DNA of 64,000 nucleotides from CBDCBA01 sp965214125. Lineage in GTDB: Bacteria; Planctomycetota; Phycisphaerae; Tepidisphaerales; Tepidisphaeraceae. Positions 53,105 through 62,065 of this stretch are shown piece after piece. The notes under the pieces are model-generated. The model ran no database searches. It saw nothing but the letters and a program-made list of their open reading frames with translations, and was not told the DNA's origin. How positions within the stretch are numbered: position 1 is the first letter of the stretch; the number at the start of each line of letters is the position of its first letter. Location: NCBI GenBank assembly GCA_965214125.1, contig CBDCBA010000028.1, positions 18,711 to 82,710 on the forward strand, written 5' to 3'. A program made the translations under genes and the position numbers.

Positions 53105-54064
53105 TCAGGCGGGTCGGATGTGGCAGTCGCCAACGAGCAGCGGAACGCGCGACGGGTCGATTACGCCCGCGTGAAAGTGCTCGGCGTTGGCCGCCCCGCA
53201 GGCGGCGGCGTACCGGCAGGCGTCCGGCAACGGAACCCCCTCCGCCAGCCCGACCGCCAAACCCGCCGCGTAGGCGTCGCCGCTGCCAATCGGATTCACC
53301 ACGTCCACGTCCGCCGTGGTGATGTCCCAGTGCCGCGTCTGGCCGTCGGCGTTGCCGGTCACGCTCGAGCCATCGCGACCGCGCGTGCAGACGACCCAGC
53401 GGGCACCGCGCTCGACCATCGCCGCCATCGCCGACTGCATCGCGCGGCGGCTGTCGACCGGCATCCCGACGGTGCCCGCCAACTCGGCCCGGTTCGGCTT
53501 GACGACGTCCGGCGCCTCCGCGAGCGCGCACGTCAACGCATCGCCACGCGTGTCGAGAACGACCATGGCCCCCGCCTCGTGTGCCATTCGTACCGCACGG
53601 GCGTAGAAGTCGCTCGGCAGGCCCGGCGCCAAAGAGCCCGCGAGCACGACGACGGCCGCTCCGACGACGAGCTGGGCCTCCAACCGGTCCAGCAACGCCT
53701 CACCCACCGCCGGCGCGATCGCCTCCGTTTCCTGGATCAGCTCGGTCGCTTGACGCCCCTGGACATCGACGACCGTGACGCAAAGCCGGGTTTCACCCGC
53801 GACTTCGATCAGGTCGTGCGGCACGCCGGCGGATTCGAGATCGCGACGGAAGAACGCCGCCCGATCGCCACCGACCTGCCCGATGTACAGCGTCGGCCTG
53901 CCCAACAGGTGCAACACGCGGGCCGCGTTGACGGCCTTGCCGCTGGCGTGCTCGTGAACCTCCGCCGCGCGGTTCGTCTCCCCCGCGCGCAGTTGTCCGA
54001 AGACCATCGTGCGCTGCAGCGTCGGCGACGCCCCCAGGCAGATGATCCGACGCCCGTTCGCCAT
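53105..54064 (-). CDS. PfkB family sugar kinase (1-phosphofructokinase/tagatose-6-phosphate kinase type)
   Basis: The 319-aa product has the PfkB pattern: LGASPTLQRTMVFGQLRAGETNRA near the N-terminus, EHASGKAVNAARVLHLLG (substrate loop), VVLAGSLAPGLP, VVKPNRAEL, and the catalytic NPIGSGDAYAAGLAVG with the base Asp. GSGD in place of GAGD is seen in the LacC/FruK branch. It phosphorylates a sugar phosphate, with fructose-1-phosphate or tagatose-6-phosphate as candidates. No PTS or aldolase gene is near. TAACGT-N6 precedes the ATG. Confidence 0.9.
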   Translation of the reverse strand: MANGRRIICLGASPTLQRTMVFGQLRAGETNRAAEVHEHASGKAVNAARVLHLLGRPTLYIGQVGGDRAAFFRRDLESAGVPHDLIEVAGETRLCVTVVDVQGRQATELIQETEAIAPAVGEALLDRLEAQLVVGAAVVVLAGSLAPGLPSDFYARAVRMAHEAGAMVVLDTRGDALTCALAEAPDVVKPNRAELAGTVGMPVDSRRAMQSAMAAMVERGARWVVCTRGRDGSSVTGNADGQTRHWDITTADVDVVNPIGSGDAYAAGLAVGLAEGVPLPDACRYAAACGAANAEHFHAGVIDPSRVPLLVGDCHIRPA

Positions 54065-54070
54065 GCGGCG

Positions 54071-54076
54071 ACGTTA
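54071..54076 (-). promoter_or_regulatory. -10 hexamer TAACGT, 6 nt before the PfkB gene
   Basis: The reverse strand reads TAACGT-CGCCGC-ATG, with no Shine-Dalgarno. Confidence 0.45.
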
Positions 54077-54101
54077 CCCGGCCACCGCAGCGCTGGCCAA
54101 C

Positions 54102-54716
54102 CTACGGCTCGACCGACGGACGGCTGCTCGCTCGCGTCGAGGCCGCGACGACCTCGATGCTGAGCTCCCGCGCCAGCGCGATGGCGGAACCGTCGTCGGG
54201 ATCGCGTCGGAGCAAGTCACGCACCTCGTCCAGCGCCTCGACCGGCTGGCCGGTTGCGCGAAGCAGGCGAACCAGCTCCAGTCGCCACCGGCGCTCCGAC
54301 GGTTGCCGGGCTAGCGCCCGTTGCAGGAGCGCGATTGCCTCGACCTCGTTGCCGGCGTCGGCCTCCAGGCTCGCGAGCTTGGCCAGGCTGCGCGGGTCGT
54401 TGGTCGCCGCCCGACGCCGCAGGTCCACCTCGGCGGCGGCGCGAAGCTCGTTCACCACGTCGGGCAGATCGATCCCGTCGCGCTCGATGCGGTCGGCAAG
54501 ATCTGCCAGGGCGCCGGCGTCGCGTCCGGCGAACTCGACGGCGGCATCGACCTGGTCCAGCTCCAGCGCCAGCGAAATCGCCTCGCCGCGACGGCCGCCG
54601 TGCGCGACGACCCGCCGCAGCGCCGCAATCACCTCGCCCAACCCCTTCGACCCCCCGGTGACGAGGGCGACGCGGTCGGTCAGTTCGAACTGGGAGAGGC
54701 CGGGCCAGCGGGCCAT
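54102..54716 (-). CDS. Chimeric ORF: SDR N-terminus joined to the C-terminal part of a TPR protein
   Basis: The 204-aa frame starts MARWPGLSQFELTDRVALVTGGSKGLGE, the NAD(P)-binding beginning of a short-chain dehydrogenase (TGGSKGLG). It then abruptly becomes helical TPR-type sequence (DPRSLAKLASLEADAGNEVEAIALLQRALARQPSERRW). Neither part is complete: the dehydrogenase lacks everything beyond its first loop, and the TPR part lacks a start. The switch near 54,620-54,640 coincides with a change in base composition and gene style. I believe two genomes are joined here; a natural in-frame fusion is less likely. Confidence 0.8.
   Translation of the reverse strand: MARWPGLSQFELTDRVALVTGGSKGLGEVIAALRRVVAHGGRRGEAISLALELDQVDAAVEFAGRDAGALADLADRIERDGIDLPDVVNELRAAAEVDLRRRAATNDPRSLAKLASLEADAGNEVEAIALLQRALARQPSERRWRLELVRLLRATGQPVEALDEVRDLLRRDPDDGSAIALARELSIEVVAASTRASSRPSVEP
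54620..54640. other. Probable contig join between two genomes
   Basis: This interval marks the change from SDR to TPR coding sequence. Left of it genes show moderate-high GC and Phycisphaerae-like content. Right of it the DNA is visibly richer in G/C and the intergenic repeats belong to another family (GTAGCGGCGGCTTCC). Confidence 0.65.
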
Positions 54717-54719
54717 GGG

Positions 54720-55676
54720 TCAGTCTCGCGGGGTCTCGGGGGGAGCGGTGAAGGCGTCGCCGCGGACGCGCATGGGGACGGCGTACAGGCCGGTGCGGGC
54801 GGTGACGAACAGCGTCCGGCCGTCCGCCCCGCCGAACGTCATGTTCGCCGGCGCCTCCGGCACGGGGATCAGCGCGACCCGCACGGCGTCCGGCGAGTAG
54901 ACGGCCACGCCGGCGGCGTCCGTGACGTACAGGTTCCCCCGTTCGTCCAGCGTCAGGCCGTCGGACGCCTTGTCCGCGGCGACGGTTCGGTTCGAGAGCG
55001 ACCCGTCGGCGGCGATGTCGAATCGGACGCACTGCCGCGAGCCGGGCACGGCGACGTACAACCGCGTCCCGTCCGCGGAGCCGACGACGCCGTTGGGGGA
55101 GGTCAGGTCCGCCGCCACGGTCGCCGCGGACCCGCCCGGGGGGATGCGGCAGACGACGCCGTTCACCGCGCCCGCCGGGGCCTTGCCGGCCCGGTCCGCC
55201 TTCGTTTTGGGGACGGTGAAGAAGACGGCGCCGTCCGGGGCGAGCCACAGGTCGTTCGGCAGGTCCAGCGGCCGGCCGTCGCAGCGGTCGGCGAGGGTCG
55301 TTTCGACGCCTCCGGGGGTGCGGCGGACCACGCGGTGGCCGGAGGTCTCGCAGAACAGCAGGTTCCCGGCGGGATCGACGACGACGCCGTTGGAAAACTC
55401 CTCCCCCCGGCGGATCAGCGTGACGCCGTCCGCCGCGGTCCAGCGGTGCAGCGTCCGGTTCGGCAGGTCGGAGAAATACAGCCCCCCGCGGCCGTCCCAG
55501 GCGGGGCCCTCGGTGAATCGAAACCCGTCAGCCAGCTTGCGGGCGGGTCCGGCCGTCAGCTCGGCCCCCGCCGCCCCCGCCAGCGGGCTGGCGTTCGCCC
55601 CGACCGCGGCCACGGCACAGGCGAGCAGGGCGCCGACCCGCGTTCCGGCGCCTCGGAGGTTCGGCGGAACGAACAT
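54720..55676 (-). CDS. SMP-30/gluconolactonase-like exported protein
   Basis: The 318-aa product has an N-terminal signal-like segment and a six-bladed beta-propeller: FRFTEGPAWDGRGGLYFSD (metal Glu), LPNDLWLAPDGAVFFT, LTSPNGVVGSADGTRLYV (metal Asn) and ASDGLTLDERGNLYVT (metal Asp). These match the SMP-30/gluconolactonase family, which hydrolyses sugar lactones. The SDR start lies 3 nt downstream; such lactonase-dehydrogenase pairs are common in planctomycete sugar catabolism. No Shine-Dalgarno or TANNNT hexamer is obvious. Confidence 0.9.
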   Translation of the reverse strand: MFVPPNLRGAGTRVGALLACAVAAVGANASPLAGAAGAELTAGPARKLADGFRFTEGPAWDGRGGLYFSDLPNRTLHRWTAADGVTLIRRGEEFSNGVVVDPAGNLLFCETSGHRVVRRTPGGVETTLADRCDGRPLDLPNDLWLAPDGAVFFTVPKTKADRAGKAPAGAVNGVVCRIPPGGSAATVAADLTSPNGVVGSADGTRLYVAVPGSRQCVRFDIAADGSLSNRTVAADKASDGLTLDERGNLYVTDAAGVAVYSPDAVRVALIPVPEAPANMTFGGADGRTLFVTARTGLYAVPMRVRGDAFTAPPETPRD

Positions 55677-55832
55677 GGGGGCGGGGACGGGAAAGGGACG
55701 GCGGGCACGCGGCCGGCCCCCGCCGCGATCGCGGGCGGGCCGGCCGATCCGTGATTCTGCCGTGAGCGATCCCCGATGGGAAGCGAGCCCCCGAACTGCC
55801 GGGGCGGTTTGCCCACAGCTCCGCCCGCGGGC

Positions 55833-58800
55833 TCACCGCTGACGGACGGGGACGGCCTCCCAGCCCGCCGGGACCGGCTCCGGCGCCGCCAGCACGGGCT
55901 CGGCCGGCGGCACGCCCTCCAGCCGGGCGTTGCCGGCGGCGGCGGCCGGCGGAAGCTCGGCCGGGCAGCGCGGGCAGAGGCAGTACCCCGCATCGCCCGG
56001 TTGCCGCAGGGTGAGCGTCAGCGGCTCCTCCAGTTTGAACGCCGGCCGGCCGTCGTTCTTGAACCGGACGTAGCCGTACACCCGCAGCGCGTCGGCGTCG
56101 GCGAGTTTTTCGGGCTCGGCCGTGATCACTGCGCGCAGTTCCTCCTCCATCCTGTTCAGCGAGATCGTGCTCGTTTCCAGAACCACCGGCTCGCGCGGCG
56201 TCTTGAAACGCGGCATTTCGAGTCCGTTCACGACGGGGACGACGAACGCGGCGAACTCGACCTCCGGGGTATCGAAGGGGAGCCCGCCGCCCGGCACGTT
56301 CAGGGCGATCCGGGCGACGCGGCCGCCGGCGGCGTTCGGGTCGATCTTCAGGCAGTAGGCCGGAGCGACGCCGTCGGCGGCCCGCAGCACGACGAAGTCG
56401 GCCGTCAGTTCGGTCTGGGCGAAGGCGAAGCCGGATCCCGGCCCGCCGTGCACGCCCGCCGCCGCCAGCTTCGCCGCCTCGGCCGCCGCCTTCAGCGCCG
56501 CCGCCTCGGCCGCCGTCGGACCGGAGGGGTGAACCGGGACCCGCAGGTGGTTGCTCACGCCGTAGGGGGTGGCGACGTGCAGGTCGAGCCAGTCCCCGCC
56601 CGCCTCCGGCTGCGCGTGGGCGGGGATCACGACCTGCATCACCTGGCGGCTGAGCAGCCGGGTCTTGGTGATATCCTGCCGTTCCATAAGAGCGGCCCCG
56701 GTATCGGTGAAGCCAAGGGGTTGAGCGGCGGTGACGGCGTAGTCGGTCACGTCCCGGTTGCCGGCGATCACCCGCGTCTCGTGCACGCTAAAGCTGTCGC
56801 CCACGACGTAGATCACCGTCGCCTTATCGCCGCCGTGAACGAACCCGGGCGCCCCGTAAAAGCCCTTCAGTTCCGGGGCCAGGGCGGTGACGCCGGCGCT
56901 GAACAGCTCGAACCCGCCGAGCGTGTTCTCGTGCGGGATCTGCACCTGTGTGGTCTGCGTGGGCAGCCGCTTTTCGAGCTGGTCCAGGGCGACCGTCAGC
57001 CCGCCCACGTCCTCCGGCCGGTAGCAGTGGGCGCCCGGCAGGCAGCCCGCGGCCCGCCGCAGGCAGAGCAGTTCGCGGCCCATCTCCGCGGAGGTCTCCA
57101 GGTCGAACGCCTTCACGTCCGGCGACTTCAGCCGGAACCAGTTGGAGCGGAAGTGGAACGTGGCGTAGGGCACGAACGACGGCATCAGGACCACGGCGGT
57201 CAGATCCCGCTGGCCCGGCTCGATCTGCCGGCGGGCCAGCAGCGAGTCGCGGCTCGGCCCCCCGATCAGCGCCCCGAAGGCGGCGGGGATCGTGCCCTCG
57301 ATCTCCGGCGTCTGGAATCGCGGCCGCATCCGCCAGCCGAACGTGTCCTCGCCGTGGGCGAAGCCGACGATCGGCCGGTTCAGGGCGATCGTGGCGGCGT
57401 CCAGCTCCGTCCGCCGGGCCAGCCGGCTGAACGTCTGCGGCAGGATGTTCCCCCGCGCCAGGGCCACCGACAGCGCCAGTTGCGTCTCCCGCCTCTGGCT
57501 GAAGGCGTCGGCGATATTCTGATCGTCCGTGACCGGGTCGAGGGCGAAGGTGTGGATCGGCCACCGGCAGCGGACGTATTCCTCGAACGCGGCGAGGGCT
57601 TCGGGCGGGGGGTGGGGCAGGAAGAACGGCAACCCCTCCGGCGGCACGCCGCACCCGCAGCCCTTCAGCGACGCCTGTTCGCGGATGTCCTCGGCGAGCC
57701 GTTCGTTCAGCAGGGCGCTGTCCACCACGATCGCCCACGCCAAGGCCACGATCGGGTTCCGCTGCTGGTCCTCGGGGAACCGGCTGAAGAACGCCGCCCG
57801 CTGCGCCGCGACGTAGGCGCTGCCGGGGTCCGGTTGCCGGACGCCCTCGAAGCGGTCGAGGTATTCGCCGAGTTCCGGGTCAAACGCGAGGGCGTTTTCC
57901 AGCAGCGAATCGGGGTGCCGCAGTTCGCGGATCGCCCGGTGCAGTTCGGGGGTCACAAACGTTTCCAGCAGGTCCGGCCGGGCGTCGAACAGTTCGTAGG
58001 CGGCGAACAATTCTTCCCGGAGCAGCCCGGCCACGTCGTCGTAATGCACGAACTTCGCCCCGCGGCGCTCGTCCCCGGCCCGCGCCACGACGTTCCTGAG
58101 AATCTGGGCGACCGGCGCGAAGCCGTAGACGGGCAGCACCTGGTTGCCCGGCAGGGCGAACCGGGCGCGGCGGTCGCGGCCGAGGGGCACGGCGGACTCC
58201 ACCAGTTCCGCCGCCCCGGTCTTCTCGCCGGCCTCCAGACCGCCCTGGAGCAGGCGGGCGGCCCTCTCGAACAGCAGGCGGGCGTCGGCGGGCGACAGCG
58301 GGGCCTCCGCCGCCGGCACGGCCGACCGCACCTTCACCGCTCCGAACAGGACCAGTAGATCGGGCGTCCCGAGCCGCCCGACGTTGGCGCGGAAGTTCAC
58401 CCCGGCGCCCGCCGGGACAGGGACGACGGGGACCGCGTGCAGGACCGGCAGGACGTCGGCCGGCCCGCCGTCGAGCGCCCCCGACGAATCGCCGGGCGGG
58501 GGGCCGGGTTCCTCAAGACCCGGCGCCGAATAACGTTCCAGCGCGCGGAGGTATTCCTCCGACAGTGCCTCCTCGCGTGCGCCCGGGGCCGCCGGCGGCG
58601 TGATCGGCGCCCCGTAAAGGAACGCCTCCATCTCCCTCACCGACCGCGGCGCCCGCGGCACGAACGCGGGCGGCGCGAGCGGCAAGGCCGATCCGAAGCC
58701 GTCCGCCGCGGAGGTCGAACTGTCGGAGTCGAGGTCGAAGGCAGGAAGCCGAGTTTCTTCCGTCCCGCCCCCGGCCGCGTCGTCGCCGGCCGCGTCGTCG

Positions 58801-59960
58801 TTAATCACGGCCGGGTCCGTCGCACCACCGCCGGTCGCACCGGCGCCGGTCGCACCGGCGCCGGGTTTGACCCCGCACCCGCCGCACGCATCGCTTTCCG
58901 GCGCCGCTCGCAGCGCCGCGAGGCTCTTGGCGGGCAGCGTCAGGACGAGCCCCGGGGGCCGGCCCCCCTCGACCGCGGCGATCTGACGGCCGAACCCGAT
59001 CAGCGCGTCCCGGTTCTCGATGTACCTCGCAAAGAGATTCAGAGCGGTCGCCGTCCCGACCGTATCCTCGTTCACGAACCGCGTCAGCGACAGGCCCAGG
59101 CGGTCGGTCACGTCGTTCACGACCAGGTCGCGGAACGTCCGCGGGAGCAGTTCGGGGCCGAGGTAGGGGTCCACCGTGACGGTGATCTCCGCCCCCCAGC
59201 CGGTCCGCGTCCGGTCGCCCGGCAGCACGCTGACCGGGACCCGCACCAGGTTCAGCGCGTACCCGGGCGAGTCGCTGGTGTCGTCCCCCTCGTTCGTCCG
59301 CCGCAACTGGTGCAGGCGGTTCAGGTAGCGGCTCTGCTGTTCCAGGCCGAGGACCGGCTCGATCCGCAGGCCGGGCGTCTCGTCCACGTTCTTCTGGGTT
59401 CCCGCGGCCAGCCCGGCGAACTCTCCGCCGCCCACCGACTGCAACACCCCCGGCGTGCGGGCCACGGCGGCGGCGGTCCCCGCCTCGGTCTCCGCCCCGG
59501 GCGGGGCCGTAATCAGGTTCACCACGCCCAAACTCGCCCCGGACGGCAGTTCGGTCGCCTCGGCGGCGGGGGCGTCGTTGAGGGCCAGCGCCGCCGATAA
59601 ATACAACTGGTCGCTGCGCGACAGCGAGGCGTTCAACGTGTCGCGAAAGCCGCCGGCCCGCCGGGCCATCTGCTGTTCGTACTCGACCCGGTACTTCGTC
59701 AGGCGGGCCTCGCCCCACACGTCCGGCTGCTTGGCGACGACGCTGCCGTACTTTTCCAGGTCCTCCTCCAGGTCGTCGATCCGGTCGGCGATCCGTTCGA
59801 CCGCGGACCGCTCGCGGGCGAAGGGCCAGGGCGGGGCGGCGGCGGCGGTCGGCGGGAGGGCCGGCAGGACCGCGGCGCCGGCGAGCGCCAGCAGCCCGAC
59901 CGTTCGGCGAAACCGCCCCCCCGAGCGGCGCGACGGCGAACGGGACGGGGGGCGGCGCAT
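55833..59960 (-). CDS. Very large exported protein of unknown function
   Basis: The 1,375-aa product starts with a basic, Arg-rich leader and a hydrophobic signal segment (about residues 19-42, ending TAAAAPP), then a short coiled coil (RIADRIDDLEEDLEKYG). Mostly soluble sequence follows with Gly/Ala/Pro-rich linkers: one cysteine pair CGGCG before a GAGATG repeat (about residues 360-385), and an Asp/Ser-rich stretch. The C-terminal third contains several beta-rich blocks and ends in a Pro-rich tail. No TM helix is seen after the signal. I recognise no domain. Third-position bias is consistent throughout, so it is a genuine gene. Confidence 0.85.
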   Translation of the reverse strand: MRRPPSRSPSRRSGGRFRRTVGLLALAGAAVLPALPPTAAAAPPWPFARERSAVERIADRIDDLEEDLEKYGSVVAKQPDVWGEARLTKYRVEYEQQMARRAGGFRDTLNASLSRSDQLYLSAALALNDAPAAEATELPSGASLGVVNLITAPPGAETEAGTAAAVARTPGVLQSVGGGEFAGLAAGTQKNVDETPGLRIEPVLGLEQQSRYLNRLHQLRRTNEGDDTSDSPGYALNLVRVPVSVLPGDRTRTGWGAEITVTVDPYLGPELLPRTFRDLVVNDVTDRLGLSLTRFVNEDTVGTATALNLFARYIENRDALIGFGRQIAAVEGGRPPGLVLTLPAKSLAALRAAPESDACGGCGVKPGAGATGAGATGGGATDPAVINDDAAGDDAAGGGTEETRLPAFDLDSDSSTSAADGFGSALPLAPPAFVPRAPRSVREMEAFLYGAPITPPAAPGAREEALSEEYLRALERYSAPGLEEPGPPPGDSSGALDGGPADVLPVLHAVPVVPVPAGAGVNFRANVGRLGTPDLLVLFGAVKVRSAVPAAEAPLSPADARLLFERAARLLQGGLEAGEKTGAAELVESAVPLGRDRRARFALPGNQVLPVYGFAPVAQILRNVVARAGDERRGAKFVHYDDVAGLLREELFAAYELFDARPDLLETFVTPELHRAIRELRHPDSLLENALAFDPELGEYLDRFEGVRQPDPGSAYVAAQRAAFFSRFPEDQQRNPIVALAWAIVVDSALLNERLAEDIREQASLKGCGCGVPPEGLPFFLPHPPPEALAAFEEYVRCRWPIHTFALDPVTDDQNIADAFSQRRETQLALSVALARGNILPQTFSRLARRTELDAATIALNRPIVGFAHGEDTFGWRMRPRFQTPEIEGTIPAAFGALIGGPSRDSLLARRQIEPGQRDLTAVVLMPSFVPYATFHFRSNWFRLKSPDVKAFDLETSAEMGRELLCLRRAAGCLPGAHCYRPEDVGGLTVALDQLEKRLPTQTTQVQIPHENTLGGFELFSAGVTALAPELKGFYGAPGFVHGGDKATVIYVVGDSFSVHETRVIAGNRDVTDYAVTAAQPLGFTDTGAALMERQDITKTRLLSRQVMQVVIPAHAQPEAGGDWLDLHVATPYGVSNHLRVPVHPSGPTAAEAAALKAAAEAAKLAAAGVHGGPGSGFAFAQTELTADFVVLRAADGVAPAYCLKIDPNAAGGRVARIALNVPGGGLPFDTPEVEFAAFVVPVVNGLEMPRFKTPREPVVLETSTISLNRMEEELRAVITAEPEKLADADALRVYGYVRFKNDGRPAFKLEEPLTLTLRQPGDAGYCLCPRCPAELPPAAAAGNARLEGVPPAEPVLAAPEPVPAGWEAVPVRQR

Positions 59961-60037
59961 GGGGGCGTGCGGCTTGAGGACGCCCCCCGATCCGTTCAGG
60001 GGGGCGCAACCCCTATCGGCCGCCCCGCCCGCACGGC

Positions 60038-60064
60038 TTCACCCGTCGCCTTCACCCGTCGTCG
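60038..60064. repeat. Tandem CTTCACCCGTCG before the MntR-type gene
   Basis: Two copies of CTTCACCCGTCG lie 14 nt apart (period 14), about 80 nt upstream of the regulator start. They could be part of an operator or incidental. Confidence 0.3.
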
Positions 60065-60125
60065 CCCCCGGACCCTCCCGCCGCGGGCGGGGGGGCCGCC
60101 GCGGGCGCGGCGGGGCGGTTTGCGG

Positions 60126-60131
60126 TACGCT
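60126..60131 (+). promoter_or_regulatory. -10 hexamer TACGCT, 6 nt before the MntR-type gene
   Basis: TACGCT-CCCGCC-ATG repeats the leaderless geometry on the right-hand side of the probable join. Confidence 0.45.
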
Positions 60132-60137
60132 CCCGCC

Positions 60138-60575
60138 ATGCCCGCCCGCCCGCCCGCCGCGAACCCGCCGGTCCGGCCGGAGCGGCACCGGCGGACGCGG
60201 CGGGATCACGCCACGGAGGTCGCGGAGGACTACGTCGAGGCGATCGACGAACTGATCCGCGCCCGCGGGGAGTGCCGAGTGTCCGACCTCGCCGGGCAGT
60301 TCTCCGTCAGCCACGTCACCGTCAGCCGCACCGTCGGGCGGCTGGTGCGGGACGGGCTCGCCGAGACCGTCCCGCGGGCCCCGATCACGCTCACGCCGGC
60401 GGGGGCGGCCCTCGCCGCCGCCTGCCGCGACCGGCACGCCGCCGTGCTGCGGTTCCTGCGGGCGCTGGGCGTGCCGGAGCGGGTCGCCCAGCTCGACGCG
60501 GAGGGCATCGAGCACCACGTCAGCCCCGCGACGCTCGCGGCGATGCGGCGGTTCGCCGACGGCTCGGCGGGGTGA
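60138..60575 (+). CDS. MntR/DtxR-family metal-dependent repressor
   Basis: The 145-aa product has an N-terminal winged helix (HATEVAEDYVEAIDELIRARGECRVSDLAGQFSVSHVTVSRTVGRLVRDGLAE) and the metal-binding/dimerisation helix ending DAEGIEHHVSPATLAAMRRFADG, as in MntR. It senses Mn2+ or Fe2+ and represses uptake genes. It is convergent with an ABC transporter whose permeases carry similar C-terminal domains. Homology to MntR begins around residue 20. Confidence 0.88.
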   Translation: MPARPPAANPPVRPERHRRTRRDHATEVAEDYVEAIDELIRARGECRVSDLAGQFSVSHVTVSRTVGRLVRDGLAETVPRAPITLTPAGAALAAACRDRHAAVLRFLRALGVPERVAQLDAEGIEHHVSPATLAAMRRFADGSAG

Positions 60576-60630
60576 AGCCGGCGGCGGGGTCGCTTCCCGG
60601 AAGTCGGGAAAGCTCTCGCGGGTCCGAGGA

Positions 60631-60687
60631 CCGCTTGCGGTTTCGCCGCGCCCGAACGGCTGTCGGGCGCGGCGAAACCGCAAGCGG
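60631..60687. terminator. Perfect 25-bp hairpin between convergent genes
   Basis: Arms 60631-60655 and 60663-60687 are exact reverse complements (core CTTGCGGTTTCGCCGCGCCC) with a 7-nt loop. The hairpin lies between the MntR-type gene (+) and the permease (-). No U-run follows, so it may be a Rho-independent-like or protein-bound bidirectional terminator. Confidence 0.6.
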
Positions 60688-60727
60688 GAATTGAACCCGG
60701 CCGGCTGCGCGAGGCTCCTCCTGACGC

Positions 60728-62065
60728 TCAGCCGCCGCGGGGCGGTTCCGGGGGGATCGGGGAGCCGTGCGGGTCGACGGCGGGGGCGTCGGTGGCGGTG
60801 TCGAGGGCGTCCCGCAGGCGGCGGTCCGTGAAGTGCTCCAGCCGCTCGGCCTGCTCGTGCAGCCGGGGGTCGCCCACGTCCGCGTGCGTGGCGAGGTACT
60901 CCTCCCACAGCCGGTGGGACCGCACCAGTCCGCGGGCGGCGGTCGCGCCGGCGGCGGTCAGCGTCACCCCCGCCGCGTCCGTGCGGATCAACCCGCGGCC
61001 CCGCAATCGCGCCAGGACCAGCGGGAAGGAGAACCGGCCGGCCGCCAGCACGCGGCGCAGCGTCGCCGGGGCCGCCGGGGCGGGGCCGCCTTCGCCCGGG
61101 GACTCGTCCCGCTCCCCCAGCCGGTAGAGCAGCGCCAGCACGTCGTCGCCCGCGACCCGGGCGGACAGCGCCCGCCGCCGGACCGCCCGCGTGAGCAACC
61201 CGTGCTTCGGGCTCAGCAGTACGCAGAGGGCCAGGATCAGCCCCGCGACGACCGCCATCATCCCCGCCGTCGTGGTGCTGCGAAACCCGAACCAGCCCGG
61301 CACGGCGAGGGCCGCCAGGTGCCCCAGCCCCGCCGCGAGGACCGCCAGCAGGACGCTCAGCCCGACCATCCGCCCGAGCCGGTCGGTCAGCAGGTACGCG
61401 GACGCCGGCGGGACGACGAACATGGCGACGACCAGCACGTTCCCGACGCTCTCGAAGCTGGCCACCGCCGTCACCGCGACGAGGATCATCAGGGCGAAGT
61501 GCATCGCCGCGGCGGGGAACCCGGACGCCGTGGACAGCGCCGGGTCGAACGAACTGAGCTTCAGCTCCTTGAACAGCAGGAGGACGAACAGGCCGTTGAC
61601 CAACCCCGTGGCCCCCAGCGTGACGACCGCCCGGGGGACCTCCGCCCCGAAGACGGGCACGGTGTCGAACGGGGTGAACTCGATCGCCCCGTACAGCACG
61701 CAGCCGGGGTCCAGGTCGACGTGGTCCGCCGCCTGCACGATCATCACCAGGCCGAGGGCGAACAGCGAGGTGAACACCACGCCCATCGAGGCCCCCTCGT
61801 CCACCCGGCCGTAGCGGCGGATCCACTCCGTGAACACCGCCGTCAGCACGCCGACGACGGCCGCCCCGACGAACATCGGCAGGCTGCTGCGTGATTCACT
61901 GAGGAAGAACGCCACCGCCAATCCCGGCAGCACGGCGTGCGAGATCGCGTCGCCCAGCAGGCTCAGCTTCCGCAACACCAGGAAGTTCCCCAGCAGCGCC
62001 GCCGACGCCGCGCACAGAGCCCCGGCCAGCACGATCCAGCCGTCGAGTTCCCAGCTCAGGTTCAT
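60728..62065 (-). CDS. Metal ABC transporter permease with C-terminal DtxR/MntR domain
   Basis: The 445-aa protein has eight to nine TM helices of the MntB/ZnuB type (LVLRKLSLLGDAISHAVLPGLA, GCVLYGAIEFTPFD, SVGNVLVVAMFVVPPASAYLLT). A cytoplasmic C-terminal domain of about 150 residues follows, homologous to metalloregulators: winged-helix-like LRRVLAAGRFSFPLVLARLRGRGLIR, then LVRSHRLWEEYLATHADV, LHEQAERLEHFTD and VDPHGSPIP (metal ligands His, Glu). The fusion suggests that the transporter senses cytosolic metal directly. ATG 62065 overlaps the stop of the upstream permease. Confidence 0.88.
   Translation of the reverse strand: MNLSWELDGWIVLAGALCAASAALLGNFLVLRKLSLLGDAISHAVLPGLAVAFFLSESRSSLPMFVGAAVVGVLTAVFTEWIRRYGRVDEGASMGVVFTSLFALGLVMIVQAADHVDLDPGCVLYGAIEFTPFDTVPVFGAEVPRAVVTLGATGLVNGLFVLLLFKELKLSSFDPALSTASGFPAAAMHFALMILVAVTAVASFESVGNVLVVAMFVVPPASAYLLTDRLGRMVGLSVLLAVLAAGLGHLAALAVPGWFGFRSTTTAGMMAVVAGLILALCVLLSPKHGLLTRAVRRRALSARVAGDDVLALLYRLGERDESPGEGGPAPAAPATLRRVLAAGRFSFPLVLARLRGRGLIRTDAAGVTLTAAGATAARGLVRSHRLWEEYLATHADVGDPRLHEQAERLEHFTDRRLRDALDTATDAPAVDPHGSPIPPEPPRGG

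Noticed and set aside
55776..58358. 860-aa plus-strand ORF
   Set aside because: Antisense to the 1,375-aa exported protein, with shadow-like composition.
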